DNA of 64,000 bases, from assembly GCF_907164915.1 (NCBI RefSeq), contig NC_061864.1, positions 13,275,889 through 13,339,888 of the forward strand. The letters run 5' to 3'. The translations under genes and the position numbers were made by a program. Positions 31,670 to 43,900 of the stretch are shown here, in pieces. Under the pieces are notes generated by a model. The model made no database searches. It saw only the letters and a list, made by a program, of their open reading frames with translations, and was not told where the DNA came from. The stretch comes from Impatiens glandulifera. Lineage: Eukaryota > Streptophyta > Magnoliopsida > Ericales > Balsaminaceae. Within the stretch, counting starts at the first letter, position 1; the number at the start of each line of letters is the position of its first letter.

Positions 31670-32731
31670 CTATTTACAGGGAGTGCCTTCAATGTAGAAC
31701 CCTCGATATGATGATGTAAAAGGAGCCTTAGACCAATCTACAGTTCCAGCCCATGATACATTCCAAACTGTCGCCTCCACATGCATAGGCCTCGTAATGT
31801 AATTCACGGGGTACTTGAATGTCCTTACCGTTTTATTATCCACTTTGAACCTGTAATTTGACGACATCAATACAAGATCAATTATATTTTCAATAAAGTT
31901 TAAGGGCGCGCAATTAAACAACTTACAAGATTTGCTTAGGATTCCAATTAAGTTCATAAGTGTGAAAATCTGCAGAAGGATTAAACCCTAGTTTAACAAA
32001 CTCCTCTCTATGACCTTCATCATTCGCGAACACATTTGTTTGCAATGTCCCGTTTGTCCCTAGGAATTCGAAATCAATCTCGTCGTGTTTTGGGTTAGCC
32101 CAGTTGCTAGAAATCAGCTGAATATAATTATCATCACAACAAAAGTATTAAAAATGTGACAAAGAAGAGAAACTCAAATATTTTAAAATAAATAAATATG
32201 ACATGAATTACATAAAAAGATGTAATAACTCCTCCAGTTAACTTCTCCGATATCTTTATTTGCATTCTAAATATCCCAGAACAATATTCTTGTTTAGATT
32301 TAAATCCACTGCCTACAAATCCATCACAACAAATATAAAAAGTCAATAATTTGATATATTTTTGTTCAAACTCAATTCCAACTCCGATATGGGTATTTCC
32401 AAACAAAGTCGATCTCCTAAATTTGAAGTTAGTTTAAAAAAATAGTTAAGAAATAAAAGAATCAATATTATCAGTTTGCTACTATTGCCCTTTGAAATAA
32501 TGTTGGTTTTAAATGATTTCATTTATTTTTAAAAAATGAAAATAATCTTAATTAAAATTATTTTATACCAGAAGAGGTATCAATACGAAGTTGGACTTCT
32601 TTGCCTTGATCAGTGATATTCAAATGATCAAATCCCCATAAGGGCTGATAATATTTGTCAAATAATTCATCGCTCATAACCACAACTGCACCCAAAAACA
32701 TAATAATCAGACTTTCTCTTATTATACCCAT
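31670..32731 (-). CDS. Short XTH-like GH16 protein, copy B
   Basis: Four exons with GT-AG junctions: 32569-32731 (163 bp), 32212-32312 (101), 31927-32117 (191), 31670-31850 (181); 211 aa. A hydrophobic signal peptide (about 1-21, MGIIRESLI...VVVMSDE) targets the wall. A GH16 fold follows with the catalytic motif [10 protein letters not shown] at 99-108: E101 nucleophile, D103, E105 acid/base by XTH analogy. An N-glycosylation sequon (NGT) lies just after it, and the C-terminus contains [22 protein letters not shown]. XTHs cut and religate xyloglucan in the cell wall. The usual C-terminal XET domain is absent and the protein stops about 75 residues short of a normal XTH, so a short EG16-like hydrolase role is an alternative. 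Member of a five-gene minus-strand array. Confidence 0.88.
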
Positions 32732-32796
32732 CTTGAGTTCTTGATCACTTGTTTGTATTCTTAATTTGTTGGTTTATTAATTGTAGAAATATTACA

Positions 32797-32804
32797 TATT
32801 TATA
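32797..32804 (-). promoter_or_regulatory. Candidate TATA box of XTH-like copy B
   Basis: TATAAATA on the minus strand about 66-73 bp upstream of the ATG. The same octamer lies at a similar distance in every copy: C 36826-36833, D 43513-43520, E 51731-51738, F 53942-53949, G 60331-60338. Confidence 0.6.
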
Positions 32805-33413
32805 CATATTTTTATATCCATAATTACTTGAGATATTAATGCATATTTATTTATTTATTCAGTAAAAGAAAATTATGGGTTTAAATTATAAAAGTATATT
32901 GATATTTTTTCTTTTAGATTAATTTGATGCCTTACTTTTAAAATTAATTAAGATTTACTATTTATATGTAGGTTACACAATCTTTTGTTAAGTTGTTAAT
33001 TAAGTTTAAATTCTGGCTTGTTTTTTTTTAAAAAAAAAGAATGCAACAATTAAAATATTTGGTCTACAAGACAATTGACTCTTGACATTTGAAGTATTTT
33101 AATGGGTTTTTGGAAAAAAAAATTATTTTTTACAAATTTATAATCTCACTGACTAAATATAATAACTACATCCTAATCTCTTTTAGTTTGGATGCATTTT
33201 AAATATCTGATTGGATTCTCTATGGAAGTTGTAATTATATATATATGCTAATCTTTTTTAATTTAGTACATTGTCATAAAAACTAAGAAAAAGGAAAAAA
33301 AATGTGGAACTTTTTAAGCCAAGCGAATCTATTGTCACAAATACAAATAAAATGAGAAACACACTAAAAATTAATCAAAGTCTTTAGCTAACCTCTAATA
33401 GAGAATTGCTACT
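32805..33413. other. Upstream spacer of XTH-like copy B
   Basis: AT-rich, homologous in part to the upstream regions of copies C and G (attcagtaaaag-type phrases). No gene or element recognised. Confidence 0.4.
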
Positions 33414-33829
33414 ATATATGATATGACATGTACCCAATTTACTCAAATACACCTAGCTAGACATGATATACAAGATAGAACTCACCATTAAAATTGGAAA
33501 TGGGCTAAAAAATTTTTTTTCTGACCAATCAAAATATATTTAGTATAAGATATAATTTATTATAAATAGGGACAGATTTAAAAATTAGAATTAGAATTAT
33601 AGTGGCTTGACTAAAAAAAATAAGAGAAATTATGAATGAAATACATGGATCAATTTGAGAAACAAATAATAAATGAAATTAAAAAATTAAAAGATTATGT
33701 ATATGTTAACAAAAATATTGGTTTTATAAATATATATATTTTAAAGTGAACCTCTATCTAATGGTAAATTCTTACGATGATAATTTGAAATTGTCTTGCG
33801 AAAATTGAACATAATTATCCTGTTTGGGA

Positions 33830-34245
33830 CGGTTTTTCCTCGAAATCGAATGGGGATGAGACGAGAATAATATTTGTATCCCTGTCCCGTCCCGTCCCAA
33901 TTTCACCTCGATTCTGTCCCGAACACCATAAATATAAGTAAATATATTAAATTATCATTATATTTATTTATTTACTATATTTTATAAGAGTAAGTAAGGT
34001 TATTTCTTTATAATAATATAAAATTTTAATATATTATAATATATATTATATTTAAAAAATCGTTTATATAATTTTATTGTATAATTTTTATTTATTTAAA
34101 AAAAAATTATTAACGGTGCCCCGCGAGATTCCCCGAAACCGAAAAAAACCGAACGGGGCAGAGATAATATTAAAAAAAATCTTGAAATTAAAACGGGGCG
34201 GGGATGATAAATATATTGCTCGCCCCGAACCGCACTATTGTCATC
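33830..34245. mobile_element. MITE-like remnant with GC-rich ends
   Basis: Two GC-rich tracts (repeated cccgtccc at 33,880-33,900 and cggggcgggg near 34,190-34,205) flank an AT-rich core, ending cactattgtcatcctta. This is like other plant elements ending in gtcatcctta, including the one at 11,721-11,821. A diverged copy is at about 57,235-57,650. I see no clean TIR or target duplication. Confidence 0.4.
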
Positions 34246-34249
34246 CTTA

Positions 34250-35500
34250 CTTAGTAAATCATTATCAACTAACTTACTAAAATGTATTGATCCAAAAAAG
34301 TAAATTATTCTCGTAACATGCATTCACACCTAATTTTGAGTTTAATTGAATTATTGAAATCATTCAAATTAAAAAAATATTATTTCTCCTTTACTCATTG
34401 ATCATATTGCTTAATTTATTAACTAAAATACTAAAAAAAAAATATTTTTATTTTATTATTATATATTAAAACATTTCAAGTTTTTTTATCACAAAAAAAT
34501 TCATCTCCTCAAAGTCATAACAATCATTCTTTCTAAATAACCAATTCAAACAAAAACCTATGTTTTCACTTAATTTGTTAGATCAGTAGATTGGTAGTAT
34601 TATAAAATATTTGAACAACAGTATTCAACATTTGAAGTTGAAATAATATTGTTTAATCATTAATTATTATTATTTGTAGTTACAAATTTTTAAACATAAT
34701 TTGGAGTTAAATATTTTGAAAATTATTAGATGTTATGAATTGAATCAAGTATAGTTAATAATATAATATTTGTGATAATTGAAATTTATACTTTTATCTT
34801 AATTTTTAAATTAAATTAATATGAAAATAATAAAAATGAAATTTGAAAATATTATCGGTGCACAATTATTTTTTATCGGTTCAAGATTACGCGTATTTGT
34901 ACGAACGCACGTTTATGTGTCGGCCAAATTTCATACCAACACAATTTTTACGCGCTAAGTATAATAACATAAATTATTTTAAAACTTTTTACAAATGTTT
35001 TTTTTTTGTGTGTAGTGGAGATTCAAACACATATGTTAGGTGGTGGGAGAAAATATATCTTAAACTTTACCATAGAAAAATTAATTTTTTTTTAAATATA
35101 ATGTATCATATAATTATAATTTATGTTTTTTTATATATATAATTAACATCTTACTTAAATATATATTATCATATTAATATAAGCAAAGTTCACTAAAATT
35201 TTATATTTAAAGAAAATAAAGATGATGAATAAATAAATCTCAGTAACAAATATCTAACTGAATTTTTTTTATTAAGTTTATGTTAATGGAAAAATGCCAT
35301 AAATTCTAGTATTACAGCAAATTTTAAACACACAGTATAACTTTTTATTAATCATTTCTAAAGAAAGACTTGAGGTAAAAAATCAAGTGGTATTGAACAT
35401 GTAAATACCACTTTCAATACCATCTCAATGTGAATGGATCAATGGAAGAAAATCCCAAAATTTCCTATAATTGGTACTTACTAATCTCTTAACACACTTT
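34250..35500. other. AT-rich spacer in segmental duplication
   Basis: No supportable gene. A 99-codon frame at 34843-35142 has a counterpart at 58262-58555, but the two diverge by frameshift and length at their ends, which argues against coding. The part around 34,895-34,970 is notably less AT-rich and may be an old transposon end. Confidence 0.4.
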
Positions 35501-35602
35501 TGGATTTCAATATCCATATTATATAGTGAGTTACAACATTATTCAATTATTAGAAATAAATAGTAATTAAATCAATGATGGTAAACAAAATTTAATGAGT
35601 CT

Positions 35603-36760
35603 TTATTTGTTGCAGGGGGTGCCTTGAATGTAGAACCCTCGATATGACGATGTAAAAGGAGCCTTAGACCAATCTACAGCCCCAGCCCATGATCCATTCC
35701 AAACGGTCCCCTCCACATGCAAAGGTCTCGAAATGTAATTCGGAGGGTAAATGAACGTTCTTACCGTCTTATTATCAATTTTGAACCTGTAGTTTGACAT
35801 CAATACAAGATCAATTATCATATTTTCAATAATTAATGTTTAAGGGCGCGCAATTAAATTAAGAACTTACAAGATTTGCTGAGGATTCCAATTAATCTCG
35901 TAAGTATGAAACGCTGCAGAGGGATTAAACCATAGGTTAACCAACTCCTCTCTATGACCTGGATCGTTTACGAACACATTTGTCTGAAACTTCCCTTTTG
36001 TCCCTATAAATTCAAAGTCAATCTCGTCGTGTTTTGGTTCATTCTTGTTGCTAGAAATTAGCTGGATATTGTCATCACAATAAAATGTTAAAAGATTGAC
36101 AAAGAAGAGAAACCCATCAATTTAATTTCTTTAAATTAAATAGAATTATAAGACACTACTTACATAAAAAGATGTAACAATTCCTCCTGTTAATTTTTCT
36201 GATATCTTTATTTGCATTCTGAATATCCCAGAACAATATTCTTGTTTAGATTTAAATCCAGCTCCTACAATTCATCACAACAAATATCACATTTCAAACT
36301 GAAGTGCAATTGAGTTCATTTGAAAGATTTTTTTATTATTATATATATATATGATTCAAACCCTGGTCCACATTCAGATCCAACTCCGACATAGATATTT
36401 TCAAACAAAGTCGAATAGAGCCGATCGAATATCCCTTAAATTTGAAATTGGTGAGGAAATACCTAATTTATTTAAAAGAATCAAGATTATCATTTTGTTA
36501 CTACTACCCTTTGAAATAATGGTTTTATGATGTTAATTAATTTTTTAAAAGTAAAATAAAATTGAAAATAGTCATAATAATTAAAAAAAATTCATACCAG
36601 AAGTGGCATCAATAAGAATTTGGACTTCTTTGCCTTGATCAGTGACACTCAAATGATCAAATCCCCAAAAGGGTTCATAATATTTGTCAAATACTTCATC
36701 GCTCATAACCACAACCACTCCCAAAACCATAATAATCAGACTTTCTCTTATTAAACCCAT
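35603..36760 (-). CDS. Short XTH-like GH16 protein, copy C
   Basis: Exons 36598-36760 (163 bp), 36164-36264 (101), 35871-36061 (191), 35603-35786 (184); 212 aa, intact. Signal peptide about 1-21 (MGLIRESLIIMVLG...). Catalytic motif [10 protein letters not shown] at 99-108 with E101, D103, E105. The residues after it read TKGKFQTNVF, so the NGT glycosylation sequon of copies B, D and F is lost. C-terminus [25 protein letters not shown]; no XET C-terminal domain. It is the near twin of copy G (59024-60265) because both lie in a segmental duplication. Expected to be secreted; whether it still acts on xyloglucan is unknown. Confidence 0.88.
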
Positions 36761-36839
36761 CTTGAGTTCTTGATCACTTATTTAAATTCTTAATTTGTTG
36801 GTTAATTAATCGTAGAAACATTACATATTTATACATATT

Positions 36840-37799
36840 TTTTATATCCATAAATAGTTAAGTGATTAGTGCATATTTATTTATTCATTCCGAAACAACT
36901 AAAACATTTGATATATAAGATAGCACTAATTAATATTTGAGTTATTTTAGTGTGTTTTAAAAGAAAAAGAAGTTAATATTTTTTATTTATTTTCAAAATT
37001 TATAATCTCAATAACTGTATATAATAACTATAGACTAATCTCTTATAAAAAGAAGTAAAATACTGTAAGAGACATTGTTAATGTACCTATCAGTCCATTT
37101 ATTTCAAATACTGAGATTTTTAGTTAAATCTATTATATTTTTAAATATATAAAATTGTAGCTTAGTGATTTAAAATAAATTTAGAGTTTTTATTTGGTTA
37201 TTGGTTCAAATCTCACATATATTTTTTATCAACTTTTTAATCTAGACATAAGGCAACAAAATATATCTACAATTGCAATGTACCCCATTTATCCAACCAC
37301 ACCTAGACATGATATACAAGATAGAACTCATAATTAATCCATACTGGGCTAAATTTATTCTAAAAATAAATCCTCTTAATTATTTTCTAGCAAAATGTGA
37401 CCCATCAAATTGTGTTATTGTAGAAGGTTGACCAATCAATGTTTATATTACTCCACACAATTAATATTATTCTCATATCATGTATACACAGTTCATTTTG
37501 AGTTTAATATTAAGTTGAAAATACAATTAATATTATCTATACACAATTAATTTTGAGTTTTTATTAATTTTGAGTTTAATAAAAATAGTTCTATATTATT
37601 AGTAATCTATTAATAAGTCTTTACGTTAACGATGTTCACAATATATTTATTCTTATTATGTAACATGTATTAATGAATCCTTTGTCATTTCAATGTATAA
37701 GGTTTTTTCACTAGAAAGATTCGCAAATGCGGATTTCATTCCGGTTCGTAGTTACAAGCAAATATTTTATCTTTACCTTAATTCTATAAGGTGTGTTTG
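36840..37799. other. Upstream spacer of XTH-like copy C
   Basis: AT-rich, non-coding. About 37,270-37,430 resembles 33,420-33,530, so each XTH unit carries this upstream module. The rest shows nothing supportable up to the TIR element at 37800. Confidence 0.45.
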
Positions 37800-40700
37800 A
37801 TGAGGAGGAATTGAAATTGACATTGGTATTGAAATTCTAATTCCAATTCCATGAGAGTTGACATTGAAATTCTTATGTTATGTTTGGAAAAATTATATAA
37901 TTATAATTCAATTCCAATTCCTATGTTTGGGAAAATGATAGAATTGTAATTCAATTCTAATTCCTATGTTTGTAAAATAAAATATCGGTTCAAAATATTA
38001 ACTTTTTAAATATGTTTTCATGTTTTTGGCACGTTTAATACGTTTTTGACATGTTTAACACGTTTTTGACATTTTTAACATATTTTTACACGTTTTTGGC
38101 ACGTTCAAACACGTTTTTGACATGTTTAACAAATTTTCACACTTAAAACACATTTTCACATGTTTAACATGTTTTTCACGTTTTTGGTATGCTTAACACG
38201 TTTTTGACATTTTTAATACGTTTAACATGTTTTTCACACGTTTTAACAAATTTAACACGTTTTCACGTTTTTGGCACGTTTTTAACATGTTTAATACGTT
38301 TTTCATACGTTTAACACGTTTTTGGCATGTCTAACACGTTTTACATATTTTTGACACGTTTAACATATTTTTTCATGTTTTGGCACATTTAACACATTTT
38401 TCACACGTTTAACACGTTTTCACACGTTTAACACGTTTTCACACGATAAACATGTTTTTCACGTTTTAACACATTTTTCACGTTTTCACACGTTTTTCAC
38501 ACGTTTTAACACGTTTTAACAAGTTTAACACGTTTTTCACGTTTTCACACGTTTTTCACACATTTTAACAAGTTTAACACGTTTTCACACGTTTTTCACG
38601 TTTTTCGCACACTTTAACAAGTTTAACATGTTTTCACGTTTTTGGCACGTTTTTAACATGTTTAATACGTTTTTCACACGTTTAACATGTTTTTCACGTT
38701 TAACACGTTTTTGGCATGTATAACACGTTTTACATATTTTGACACGTTTAATACATTTTTTCACATTTTGGCACATTTAACACGTTTTTCACACGTTAAA
38801 CACGTTTTTCACACGTTTTTCACATTTAACACATTTTTCACAATGTAAAATGTAAAAATGTAAAAACGTGTTAAACGTATCAAAAATGTGTTAAACGTGC
38901 CAAATAAGTGCAAAACTTGTTAAACGTTCCAAAACGTGAAAAACGTGTTAAATGTGTTAAAAATATGTCAAACGTTTCAAAAATGTAAAAAACATGTGAA
39001 ACGTGTCAACAACGTGTTAAATGTGTTTAATGTGTTAAAAACATCTTAAACGTGTTAAAAACATGAAAGCATGTCAAAAAAGTGCTAAACGTTCCAAACA
39101 TGTGAAAAACATGTTGTACGTGCCAAAACGTAAAAAATGTGTTAAACGTGTCAAAAATGAGGTAAATGTGTCAAAAACATAAAAAAAAATGTGTTAAAGG
39201 TGTCAAAAACATGAAAATATGTTAAACGTGTCAAAAACGTAAAAGAACGTGTTTAATGGTCAAAAACGTGTTAAAAGTGTCAAAATGAGGTAAATGTTTC
39301 AAAATCATAAAAAAAATGTGTTAAATGTGTCAAAAACGTAAACAATTGTGTTAAATGTGTAAAAAACGGAAAAAAAAACGTGTTAAATGTGTCAAAAACG
39401 TGAAAACGTGATAAACGTGTCAAAAACGTGTAAAAACGTGAAAAACTTGTTAAACGTGCCAAAATGTGTCAAAATATAATAACATGAAAACGTGTCAAAA
39501 ACGTGTTAAACGTTCTAAGCATGTGAAAAACTTTTTAAACGTGCCAAAACGTGAAAAACATATTAAACGTGTTAAACGTGTCAAAATGTGGTAAACATGT
39601 CAAAAACGTAAACAAATGTGTTAAATGTGTCAAAAATGTGAAAACGTGTAAAAAACGTAAAAAAAAACATGTTAAATGTATCAAAAACGTGAAAACATGT
39701 TAAACGTGTCAAAAACGTGTTAAATATGTGAAAAACTTGTTAAACGTACCAAAACGTGCAAAATGTGCCAAAAAGTAAAAAACGTGTTAAACGTGTTAAA
39801 CAGGTCAATAACGTGAAAATCATATTAAACGTGTCAAAAACGTGTTAAACGTGTCCAGGACATGTTAAACGTGTCAAGGACGTGAAAAACGTGTTAAATG
39901 TGTCAAAAACGTGTTAAACGTGTCAAGAACGTGAAAACGTGTTAAGAACGTGAAAATGTGTTAAACGTGTTAAATGTGCCAAAAACATATTAAACGTGTC
40001 AAAAACGTGTTAAATGTGTTAAACGTGTTAAACGTGTCAAAAACGTGTTAAACGTGTTAAAAACGTGAAAACCATGTTAAACGTGTCAATAACGTGTTAA
40101 ACGTGCCAAGAACGTGTTAAACGTGTCAAGGACGTGAAAAACGTGTTAAACATGTCAAGGACGTGAAAAAAGTGTTAAATGTGTCAAAACGTGTTAAACG
40201 TGTCAAAAACGTGTTAAACGTGCCAAAAACGTGTTAAACGTGTTAAAAACGTGTTAAACGTGTTTAAAACATGAAAATCATTTTAAAAGTATCAAGGACG
40301 TGTTAAACGTGTCAAGGACGTGAAAACGTGTTAAATGTGTCAAAAACGTGTTAAACGTGTTAAATAACGTGTTAAACGTGCCAAAAACGTGTTAAAAACG
40401 TGTTAAATGTGTTTAAAAACGTGAAAACCATGTTAAACGTGTCAATAACGTGTTAAACGTGTCAAGAACGTGTTAAACGTGTCAAGGACGTGAAAAACGT
40501 GTTAAATGTGTCAAAACGTGTTAAACGTGTCAAAAACGTGTTAAACGTGCCAAAAACGTGTTAAAAACGTGTTAAATGTGTTTAAAACATGAAAATCATT
40601 TTAAAAGTATCAAGGACGTGTTAAACGTGTCAAGGACGTGAAAACGTGTTAAATGTGTCAAAAACGTGTTAAACGTGTCAAGGACGTGAAAAAACGTGTT

Positions 40701-41779
40701 AAATGTGTCAAAAACGTGTTAAACGTGTCAAAAACGTGTTAATTGTGCCAAAAACGTGTTAAATGTGCCAAAAACGTGTTAAACGTGCCAAAAACGTGTT
40801 AAACGTGTCAAAAACGTGTTAAACTTGTTAAAAACGTGAAAATCATGTTAAATGTGTTAAACGTGTCAAGGACGTGAAAAACGTGTTAAACGTGTCAAGG
40901 ACGTGAAAAACGTGTTAAATATGTCAAAACATGTTAAACGTGTCAAAAACGTGTTAAACGTGCCAAAAACGTGTTAAACATGTCAAAAACGTGTTAAACA
41001 TGTTAAAAACGTAAAAATCGTGTTAAACATGTTAAAAATGTGTTAACCGTGTCAAGGACGTGTTAAACGTGTCAAGGACGTGGAAAACTTGTTAAATGTG
41101 TTATAAACGTGTTAAACGTGTCAAGGACGTGTAAAACGTATTATATGTGTCAAAACGTGTTAAACGTGTCAAAAACGTATTAAACGTGCCAAAAACGTGT
41201 TAAACGTGTCAAAAACGTGTTAAACATGTTAAAAACATGAAAATCATGATAAACGTGTCAAGGGCGTGTTAAACGTGTCAAGGACGTGTTAAACGTGTAA
41301 AGGACATGAAAACGTGTTAAATGTGTCAAAAACGTGTTAAACGTGCCAAAAATGTGTTAAACGTGTTAAAAACATGTTTAACGTGTTAAAAACGTGAAAA
41401 TCATGTTAAACGTGTCAATGACGTAAAAAACGTGTTAAATGTGTCAAAAACGTGTTAAACGTGCCAAAATATGAAAATATGTTAAACGTGTGAAAAACGT
41501 GTTTAATATGTGAAAAACATGTTAAACATGTCAAAAACATGAAAAACGTGTTAAACATGTCAAAAAAACATGAAAAACGTGTTAATTTGGAATTACAATT
41601 CCGACCTAAAAAGATTGGAATTAAGAACTATCAAATTACACTATATTGAATTTCATTGGAATTCTAATTCCAATTCTTAATATTAAAGTGTTTAACAAAC
41701 ATAAGAATTGGAATTGGACCCTCCAATTCCAATTCAAATTCCAATTCCAATGCAAATTTCAGGGTTATCAATCACACCC
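37800..41779. mobile_element. TIR element carrying a palindromic satellite, copy 1
   Basis: Ends are GGTGTGTTTGAT at left and, reverse-complemented, GGGTGTGATTGAT at right, flanked by TAA (37797-37799 and 41780-41782). Subterminal regions on both sides are full of the (g)gaattgaaatt / aattccaattcc motif in opposite orientation. TAA duplication and GGTGTG-like ends fit a PIF/Harbinger (Tourist-like) element. The interior is entirely satellite and no transposase is present. The flanks are conserved around copy 2 at 61260. Confidence 0.7.
37985..41585. repeat. ACGT-rich ~20-bp satellite in giant inverted arrangement, copy 1
   Basis: From about 37,985 to 38,850 the + strand reads as cacgttt(aa/tt) units; from about 38,850 to 41,585 it reads as their reverse complement. 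The dominant unit is tcaaaaacgtgttaaacgtg (20 bp), itself two half-units of 11 and 9 bp each ending acgtg. Variants (gtcaagg, gccaaa, gtgaaaa) recur in higher-order blocks. The arms are unequal (about 0.87 and 2.7 kb). Open frames here are artefacts. Confidence 0.95.
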
Positions 41780-41782
41780 TAA

Positions 41783-42240
41783 ATGATACTCTAATTTTAC
41801 ATCCAAGTCACTTAAGTTTAGATTTAGCTCCCTTCTATATAGTTCAGGATTAAATTTAACGTAAATTTAAATTTTGTGGCCTCTAAAATTATAAATATTT
41901 TTTTTTTTAATTTTTTAACAGAAAAAAATTAATAAATGAGATAAAAAAATCTAAGATAAAAAAAAATATATTGTATAATATATATTTAATATACAATGAC
42001 AAAAATAAAAAAATAAAATTAATAATAATAAAATATTAAGAGCCCAAGATAGGGCTATGAAATTGCATATGTTATCTTTACTTTATAAAAATAGGTTATT
42101 TGAAAGGAAGAAAAAAAAGTTCACAAAGATGTAGTCAATATTAATTCAATATTGCCATTCTTTATTAGAAGAATTTAAACTTCATAATACATAGTAATCC
42201 CTTAAATGAAAATTGGATTTGAATAGATTAATACTTGATA
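41783..42240. other. AT-rich spacer before XTH-like copy D
   Basis: AT-rich. The last about 100 bp are homologous to the 3' flank of copy F (52,650-52,780). No gene seen. Confidence 0.4.
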
Positions 42241-42352
42241 TCCATATATTGTGAGTTACCACATTATTCAACTAAGAAATTATTGGTACATCAATGATCA
42301 TAGACATAATTTAATTATTCTTATTGGGATTATTAATTAGATGAATTAATTT

Positions 42353-43482
42353 CTATTTGCAGGGAGTGCCATCAATGTAGAATCCTCGATAGTATGATGT
42401 AAAAGGAGCCTTAGACCAATCCACGGTTCCAGCCCATGATACATTCCAAATGGTCGCCTCGACATGCAAAGGCCTCGGAATGTAGCTCCCGGGGTAATTG
42501 AATGTCCTTACCGTCATTTCATCCACTTTGAACCTGTAAATTTACATCAATTAATTAAAGATCAATTATATTTCCAATAATGTTTAAGGGTAACTAATTA
42601 ATTAAAGAACTTACAAGATTTGCTTAGCATTCCAATTAAGTTCATAAGTGTGAAAGTCTTGAGAGGGGTCAAACCATAGTTTAATCAACTCCTCTCTATG
42701 ACCTTCATCATTTACGAACACATTTGTCTGCAAGGTCCCGTTTGTCCCTAGGAATTCAAAGTCAATTTCATCGTGATTTCCGATAGCCTCTCCTCCAGAT
42801 ATTAGCTGAATATTGTCATCACAAATTGTGATTAACAATTCACAATACTAATAATAATTGTTAAAAGAGAGAAATAGTATAAAAAAAAAAGATATTACTT
42901 ACATAAAAAGAAGTAATAACTCCTCCTGTTAACTTGTATGATATCTTTATTTGCATTCTAAATATCCCGGAACAATATTCTTGTTTTGATTTAAATCCAG
43001 ACCCTACATTAATAATATTTAATATAAAATAAAAAAAAGGAAATATAGGAATCAATTGAACAATACAAATAGAAACTCCCCACACATGCTTGTTTGTTTT
43101 TGATGTTAGCTAGTTAAGAAAATCCTTTGGAATCAAGATTATCATTTGGTGATTAGTCATGAAATTATCAATGTCTTTATTATATTACCATTTGGAATAA
43201 TGTTGGTTTTAAATGATTTTATGGTGTTAATTAGTATTATTATTTTTTTAAAATAAATTTGAAATTAAATAGTCATAATAATTAAAATTGTTCATATATA
43301 CCACCAGAAGAGGAATCAATAAGAAGTTGGACTTCTTTGCCTTGACCAGTGACAGTGAAATGATCAGGACCCCATAAGGGTTGATAATATGTATCAAATG
43401 GTACTGCATCGCTTATAGTTATAGCCACTACGGCCACGAAAATCATAAGAATCAGACTTTCTCTCACAATACCCATCTTCAT
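42353..43482 (-). CDS. Short XTH-like GH16 protein, copy D
   Basis: Exons about 43302-43482 (181 bp), 42903-43003 (101), 42615-42805 (191), 42353-42533 (181); 217 aa from the upstream Met (MKMGIVRES), 215 from the family-typical MGI start at 43476. The exon 1 donor lies three bases further than in other copies, adding a Gly (SSSGG). Signal peptide about 1-26. Catalytic [10 protein letters not shown] with E107, D109, E111 (numbering from the first Met), followed by an NGT sequon. C-terminus [23 protein letters not shown], no XET C-terminal domain. The mature N-terminus is also distinct ([18 protein letters not shown]). Intact; its flanks are paralogous to those of copy F. Confidence 0.85.
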
Positions 43483-43619
43483 TTCTTTTCTTGATCTTCT
43501 ACAAACATTACATATTTATACATATTTTTATATCCATATCTTCTTTTTTTTAAATACTACATGTAGGTTAAAAAATGATAAGAATCGTTTAAGTATAATG
43601 ACAAAGTATGATATGAAAA

Positions 43620-43900
43620 TAAAAATAAAAACCACGTTACTCAATAGATTATCGAGCTCGTTGGTACTCGAGAAAAACAATTAACTTCTGATCAACTCTA
43701 TCGACTTTCCAGAACGAATCTTAGAAAATATCGTAATAATTATACTATGAATGATAATGCATCGGACGACTACGATCAATAAAAGTTCGAAGATTTCTAT
43801 TAAAATCAGATGATACAATCGAAAATAATTGGAATAGTAACTCAAATATGTATGCCTAACATATCATTCACATCAATCCTAACAATGTATTGATAAATTG
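43620..43900 (-). mobile_element. LINE 3'-end remnant, minus strand
   Basis: On the minus strand it contains a degenerate NRNLRTFIDRSRPMH-like stretch homologous to the ends of the LINEs at 3,900 and 11,950. It then has the same distal region as 26,780-26,875, here uninterrupted. Confidence 0.55.

Larger units (their letters stand above)
33414..41779. repeat. Segmental duplication, proximal copy
   Basis: From tatatgatatgacatgtacc at about 33,414 this block is repeated from about 56,794, at an offset of about 23,380-23,420 bp. Shared content in the same order: MITE-like remnant, AT-rich spacer, XTH-like gene (C here, G there), its upstream region, and the satellite-bearing TIR element. The distal copy runs off the window, so the right boundary cannot be set. 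Coding parts differ at few positions. Confidence 0.9.

Noticed and set aside
34843..35142. Possible small gene duplicated at 58262-58555
   Set aside because: The two copies diverge by frameshift and indel rather than synonymous changes, and there is no domain; more likely old repeat sequence.
38585..39462. Open frames of 60-63 codons on the minus strand in the satellite
   Set aside because: Their K/V/C- or F/T-rich repetitive translations simply mirror the tandem unit; no start context, splice or domain.
37985..41585. CRISPR-like regular repeats
   Set aside because: Units are contiguous tandem repeats with no unique spacers, in a plant genome, and reverse orientation midway. It is satellite DNA.
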